A DNA stretch of 10,386 nt. Source: UBA4416 sp043718985 (GTDB lineage: Bacteria; Bacteroidota; Bacteroidia; B-17B0; Aurantibacillaceae). The stretch spans positions 1 through 10,386 of the forward strand of contig JAYSUQ010000196.1 of assembly GCA_043718985.1 (NCBI GenBank), written 5' to 3'. Below the pieces are notes generated by a model. It was not told where the DNA came from and did not search any database. It was given only the letters and a program-made list of their open reading frames with translations. This document shows, in pieces, positions 6,667 through 10,386 of this stretch (its first letter is position 1; every line of letters starts with the position of its first letter). A program made the translations under genes and the position numbers.

Positions 6667-7786
6667 ATTTTTTGAGTTCTAAAAAAGTAATTATAGGATA
6701 GTGGTCGGTTAATGTTTCGGTTAAATGATGGTAGTTTTTTGATTTAAATTGCTTGCTATGTAAAATATAATCAATGCGAAAACGAGGAAACTTTCCTGTG
6801 TACGTTTGTTCAAAACCATTTCCCGACTCAACAAATGCATCTTTTAAACCCCGCGATACTGTATGGTAAACATACGAAGCGGGTGTATCATTAAAATCGC
6901 CACACAAAATAATTTTATAATTACAATTGTTAATATGAGTCGAAATAATATCGGCTTGCGAGGCACGTTTAACAAAGGCACGTTTTAAACGACGTAAAAT
7001 ATTTTTACTTTTTTCGATTTCGTCTTTTGCATCAACTGTATCACTTTTTATATCATCAATAAATTTGTAATCTACTTTTTTAAAACTGATAGATTGTAAA
7101 TGCATATTATAAATACGAACAGTGTCGGCATTAATTAAAACATCGGTATAAATGCACACATTATTTTTACTCGTATTAAAATCTATTTTTCCTTTTCTAA
7201 TTATTGGGTATTTTGTAAATGTTGCAATTCCCCAATGATCGAACTTGCGCAATGTTGTTGTAAACTCTACATGACTATTTTTTGCATTTAATAATTTTGT
7301 TAGCGAATCAATATTGTTAAAATCGCCCGCTTCTTCAGATGTATAAAATTCTTGTAAGCAAAGTATATCAGGATTTTCTTCATACAATGAATTTAAAATA
7401 ATGTTTCGACTTTGTTTGTTTTTTGTCCAATTATATAAATCAAAAAGCATAGAGTTATAACTCATTACTTTAATATCTTTATTTGATGTTTCGGATTTAG
7501 AAATATCTAATTGAATAAAACCTAAAATAGTTCGGGTACAAAATACAATTGCTATTAACGAAAAAAAGCCTTGTGCTTTAAATTGTGCAAACCAATAAGT
7601 TATAAAAAAAATATTTATTAATACAAAAACCGGAAAAGCTAACCCAAAAAAAGCAAGTATCCAAAATGTAGTTGGCGATATGTATTTACTTGCCATTGCA
7701 AATAATAAGCACACTATAAAAAAATAATTTACCCACAATAATAATTTATTAAAACGCGATAACTTACGTGCGTTTTTAACGTGCAC
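6665..7786 (-). CDS. Membrane-anchored endonuclease/exonuclease/phosphatase family protein
   Basis: A 373-residue protein with three N-terminal hydrophobic spans (about 14-31, 41-64, 73-91) followed by a complete EEP-fold hydrolase domain (about 105-371). Visible motifs: VMSYNSMLFD (Asn111), DILCLQEFY (metal-binding Glu146), YNMHLQS (His229), LCGDFNDTP (Asp297, Asn299), RIDYIL (Asp339) and LTDHYPI (Asp361-His362). The fold cleaves phosphodiester or phosphoester bonds in nucleic acids, inositol phosphates or sphingomyelin; the substrate here cannot be told. Which side of the membrane the domain faces is not decided. The start is GTG at 7786; no ATG, GTG or TTG lies further upstream in frame before a stop, and the first span falls where relatives have it. 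It follows the LolD-like gene after 49 bases, without a recognisable promoter between, so it is probably the last gene of that operon. Confidence 0.87.
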   Translation of the reverse strand: MHVKNARKLSRFNKLLLWVNYFFIVCLLFAMASKYISPTTFWILAFFGLAFPVFVLINIFFITYWFAQFKAQGFFSLIAIVFCTRTILGFIQLDISKSETSNKDIKVMSYNSMLFDLYNWTKNKQSRNIILNSLYEENPDILCLQEFYTSEEAGDFNNIDSLTKLLNAKNSHVEFTTTLRKFDHWGIATFTKYPIIRKGKIDFNTSKNNVCIYTDVLINADTVRIYNMHLQSISFKKVDYKFIDDIKSDTVDAKDEIEKSKNILRRLKRAFVKRASQADIISTHINNCNYKIILCGDFNDTPASYVYHTVSRGLKDAFVESGNGFEQTYTGKFPRFRIDYILHSKQFKSKNYHHLTETLTDHYPIITFLELKK

Positions 7787-7835
7787 AATGCGCCTTAAAT
7801 CGGTTACAGATATGTGAGAAAAAATACTAATATGT

Positions 7836-8489
7836 TTAGTTTGTAATTAAGCCATCTTTCATTATTAATTTTCTATCGGCCATGTTTGCCAATGTTTCGT
7901 TATGTGTAACAACAACAATGGTTTGTTTTAACTCGTTACGTAATGTTAAAAACAATTCGTGTAAATTTTTAGCATTATCACTATCTAAATTACCGCTAGG
8001 CTCATCGGCAAAAATAACTTTTGGGTTATTAATTAATGCACGTGCTACAGCTACTCGTTGTTGTTCGCCTCCCGATAATTCTGCTGGTTTATGATTTGCT
8101 CTGTCTTTTAAACTCAATAATTCTAATAATTTATGCGCATTTTTTTCAGCATCTTTTTTTGATGTTTTACCAATAAATGCAGGTATGCAAATGTTTTCGA
8201 GGGCAGTAAATTCGGGTAATAAATGATGAAATTGAAATACAAATCCAATATATTTATTTCTAAACAATGCTAGTTTTTTTTCGTTAAATGATGATATGTT
8301 TTCGTTATTAAATATTATTTCGCCAGAGCTTGCTTTATCTAGCGTGCCCAAAATAGTAAGTAGCGTTGTTTTGCCAGCACCCGATGAGCCAACAACCGAT
8401 ACAATTTCTGATGGTTTTATATGCACATCTACACCTTTTAAAACTGCTAAGTTGCCGTAATTTTTTTTTATATTTTTAGCTATTATCAT
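7836..8489 (-). CDS. lolD: ABC transporter ATP-binding protein, LolD/MacB type
   Basis: A 217-residue cytoplasmic ATPase of the LolD/FtsE/MacB group. It has Walker A GSSGAGKT (34-41), the Q-loop glutamine (Gln86 in FVFQFHH), the signature LSGGEQQR (138-145), Walker B VIFADEP with catalytic Glu163, D-loop SGNLD (165-169) and the switch His196 (VVTHN). With a LolC/LolE-type permease, LolD powers release of lipoproteins from the inner membrane for delivery to the outer membrane. No permease gene is in the window, so the partner must be elsewhere, and a MacB-like export role is not excluded. The ATG at 8489 lies 11 bases after the stop of the OmpA-family gene, so the two are probably co-transcribed. 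A link to envelope lipoproteins would suit that neighbour, but this is inference. Confidence 0.85.
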   Translation of the reverse strand: MIIAKNIKKNYGNLAVLKGVDVHIKPSEIVSVVGSSGAGKTTLLTILGTLDKASSGEIIFNNENISSFNEKKLALFRNKYIGFVFQFHHLLPEFTALENICIPAFIGKTSKKDAEKNAHKLLELLSLKDRANHKPAELSGGEQQRVAVARALINNPKVIFADEPSGNLDSDNAKNLHELFLTLRNELKQTIVVVTHNETLANMADRKLIMKDGLITN

Positions 8490-8500
8490 TTCTAAAATTG

Positions 8501-10386
8501 TTATTTACTTAAAACTTTCAATTCTGTTCGTCGGTTTTTTGCTTTATTTTCGGGCGAATCGTTAGGTGCTTTTGGTTTACTATCGCCATAGCCTTTATAA
8601 GTTAAACGTGTAGGAACAATAGTACCATTTTTTATTACATAATCGTAAACTGCTTTTGCACGATTAGCAGATAATGTTTTATTTGCGACTTTATCTCCAG
8701 TGTTATCTGTATGACCGCCAAACTCGGCTTTTAAGGTGGGATTTGTTTTAAAAAATGCAATTACTTTTTCTAATTCGGCTTTACTTTCGGGTTTTAAATC
8801 CCATTTGTTTACATCAAAAAAAACATTTTTTAATTCAATCGTAAAGCCTGTATCAATTGGTTGTAAAGGTATTTGTAACGCAAATGGTTTTGTATAATCT
8901 GCTACTTTATTTTTTAACGAAAAATTATCGCTATAAAACAAAAAACCGTTTTTACTTACGTTAACTAAATAATTGTGGTTTGCAGTAAGTGTAACTAAAA
9001 ACTCGCCATTACTATTGCTAAAAGCACTTGTTACACTTTGTTGGGTTTCTAAATCAATTAATTCAAACGAGGCTTCAATTGGTATTTTTGTTTTTGCATT
9101 ATAGGTTAAACCCTTCACATAGGTCAATTTTTCGGGTTTTAAACTTTCGGGTAATTCAAACTGATAAATATCTAAGCCACCAAAGCCTCCTTCGCGTTCG
9201 CTTGCAAAGTAAGCAAGTTTGCCATTTGCATCAACCAACAAACTATTTTCATCGGCTACAGAGTTTATTGGATAACCTAAATTAATTGCTTTACCCCAAC
9301 TACCATCGGCTTGGCGTTTACTCATAAAAATATCTAAACCTCCCATACCTGGATGGCCTTCGCTACTAAAGTATAAGGTTTGATTATCGGGATGTATAAA
9401 CACGCTTTCTTCTCCATCAAGGGTGTTTATGTTGTTTGATAGTTTTACGGGTTCGGCAAATTTACCATCGTTACCAATTGTTGATGAGTATATATCTGGA
9501 TTTTTAATGCCTTCTCGAGTTACCGAGCCTCTAATAAAATAAAGTGTTTTACCATCGCTACTAAAGCTTGGTTGGGTTTCCCAATTACGAGTGTTAATTG
9601 CCTGCCCAGCATTTAAGGGTTTACTCCATTTGCCGTTTATTTTTTGCGAATAAAATATATCGCAACTTCCGTAACCTTTTCTATCTTGTGTGCCGTAATC
9701 GCCAGTAGATTCCATACATGATGCAAAAAACATTATTTGTCCATCGGCACTTAATGATGGGGCACCTTCGTTTCCTAAAGTATTAACGCCGTACATTGGG
9801 TTTGCTGTTTGCCATTGGTCATTTTGTTTTTTACTAATATAAAAATCTTCTTGGCCCGTTGCTGTTTCGCCCTCATCTTGCCTAATGTTGCGGGTAAACA
9901 TAAACGTATTTCCATCGGCAGTTAATGCAGGAAAGTATTCGTAATCGGTTGTGTTAATACCTGCGCCTACATTTGTAGGATTAAATGGGTGTGGGTGTTT
10001 TTTTGCTTCAACTCCAAACTTTGCATTTTTCAAATACTTTTCGGCTTGTTCTTTTGTGTTTGGGTTAATGCGTTCTGTTTTTAAATAAGTTTCAAAATTT
10101 GAAGTAGCACTTTCATAATCACCAGTAATTAATTGTGCAGATGCCAAATCAAATCGGGTGCGCGGAAAAAATTTTGGGTTTGTATCTACCGCCTTTTGAA
10201 AATGTGTAATAGCTTCTTTTTCTCTGTGTTTTTCCATCAATAAATACCCAAAGCCAGTATGAGCTTCAATAAAGTTAGCATCCTCTTCTAATGCTTTTTT
10301 AAAATATTTTTCGGCATCAACATCCTTTCTAAATTCATAATTTTTTTTCGCCTCTTCTAAAAATTTAATTGCTTTTTTATTTGTAC
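8501..10386 (-). CDS. TPR / beta-propeller / OmpA-domain protein, PorE-like (5' partial)
   Basis: The frame is open to the right edge, so the start and any lipoprotein signal are outside; 627 residues are visible. Order of domains: tetratricopeptide repeats (about 1-125, e.g. AEKYFKKALEEDANFIEAHTGFGYLL and EAITHFQKAVDTNPKF); a PD40/WD40-like propeller (about 145-405) with repeated 'PSLSADGxxMFFAS', 'PSFSSDGKTLYF' and 'GGLDIFMS / GGLDIYQ' blades; a carboxypeptidase-regulatory-like beta domain (about 420-510, VKGLTYNAKTKIPIEASFELID); and a C-terminal OmpA domain (about 518-627). In the last, FDVNKWDLKP, GHTDNTGD (Asp560) and LSANRA (Arg575) keep the aspartate and arginine that grip diaminopimelate in peptidoglycan. 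This is the architecture of PorE, a T9SS component in Porphyromonas, but Bacteroidota carry several paralogues of this plan, so I give no symbol. It is followed closely by the LolD-like gene. A TTG at 10240 and the ATG after it are internal. Confidence 0.88.
   Translation of the reverse strand, partial: TNKKAIKFLEEAKKNYEFRKDVDAEKYFKKALEEDANFIEAHTGFGYLLMEKHREKEAITHFQKAVDTNPKFFPRTRFDLASAQLITGDYESATSNFETYLKTERINPNTKEQAEKYLKNAKFGVEAKKHPHPFNPTNVGAGINTTDYEYFPALTADGNTFMFTRNIRQDEGETATGQEDFYISKKQNDQWQTANPMYGVNTLGNEGAPSLSADGQIMFFASCMESTGDYGTQDRKGYGSCDIFYSQKINGKWSKPLNAGQAINTRNWETQPSFSSDGKTLYFIRGSVTREGIKNPDIYSSTIGNDGKFAEPVKLSNNINTLDGEESVFIHPDNQTLYFSSEGHPGMGGLDIFMSKRQADGSWGKAINLGYPINSVADENSLLVDANGKLAYFASEREGGFGGLDIYQFELPESLKPEKLTYVKGLTYNAKTKIPIEASFELIDLETQQSVTSAFSNSNGEFLVTLTANHNYLVNVSKNGFLFYSDNFSLKNKVADYTKPFALQIPLQPIDTGFTIELKNVFFDVNKWDLKPESKAELEKVIAFFKTNPTLKAEFGGHTDNTGDKVANKTLSANRAKAVYDYVIKNGTIVPTRLTYKGYGDSKPKAPNDSPENKAKNRRTELKVLSK

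Noticed and set aside
9028..9285. Plus-strand open frame of 85 codons opposite the OmpA-family gene
   Set aside because: It lies wholly within a well-supported gene on the other strand and shows no domain, signal or promoter.
8501..10240. Complete OmpA-family gene starting at TTG 10240 or ATG 10237
   Set aside because: The frame continues to the window edge and encodes a further tetratricopeptide repeat, so these codons are internal.

Overview
The window is AT-rich and comes from a member of the Bacteroidota, probably a free-living Flavobacteriales/Chitinophagales-type organism; the sequence does not settle the order. The signs are two proteins with type IX secretion (T9SS) C-terminal sorting domains, a Bacteroidota-style OstA-like protein, an OmpA protein with a TPR / beta-propeller / regulatory-domain layout, and promoters of the Bacteroidota TTG / TAnnTTTG type. 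All nine genes end within the window, and all use TAA as stop.

Layout. (1) Positions 3-1473, plus strand: the 3' part of an Omp28-like secreted protein, then a small secreted protein 7 bases downstream. Both have T9SS sorting domains and probably form one operon. (2) Positions 1580-3073, plus strand: a sodium:solute symporter. (3) Positions 3148-4698, minus strand: an OstA/LptA-like periplasmic protein, convergent with the symporter. It is divergent from (4), positions 4824-6233, plus strand: the 23S rRNA methyltransferase RlmD, followed by a 94-residue protein of unknown function (6324-6608). The 125-base divergent region carries a promoter for each side, each placing transcription start almost at the ATG. 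(5) A bidirectional terminator (6630-6666) separates the plus-strand genes from a minus-strand run transcribed right to left: a TPR/propeller/OmpA protein (8501 to beyond the right edge), a LolD-like ABC ATPase (7836-8489) and a membrane-anchored endonuclease/exonuclease/phosphatase-family protein (6665-7786).

Working together. Most genes concern the cell envelope: secreted T9SS cargo, a lipopolysaccharide-transport-like protein, a lipoprotein-release ATPase, and a peptidoglycan-binding OmpA protein with the architecture of the T9SS component PorE. RlmD is the housekeeping exception.

No intergenic stretch exceeds about 125 bases. I saw no tRNA, rRNA, CRISPR array, insertion sequence, phage gene or origin. 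The window reads as ordinary chromosomal core. The points most worth a second look are the near-leaderless divergent promoters, the Omp28-like / CxxxxC protein pair, the PorE-like protein and the uncharacterised 94-residue protein.
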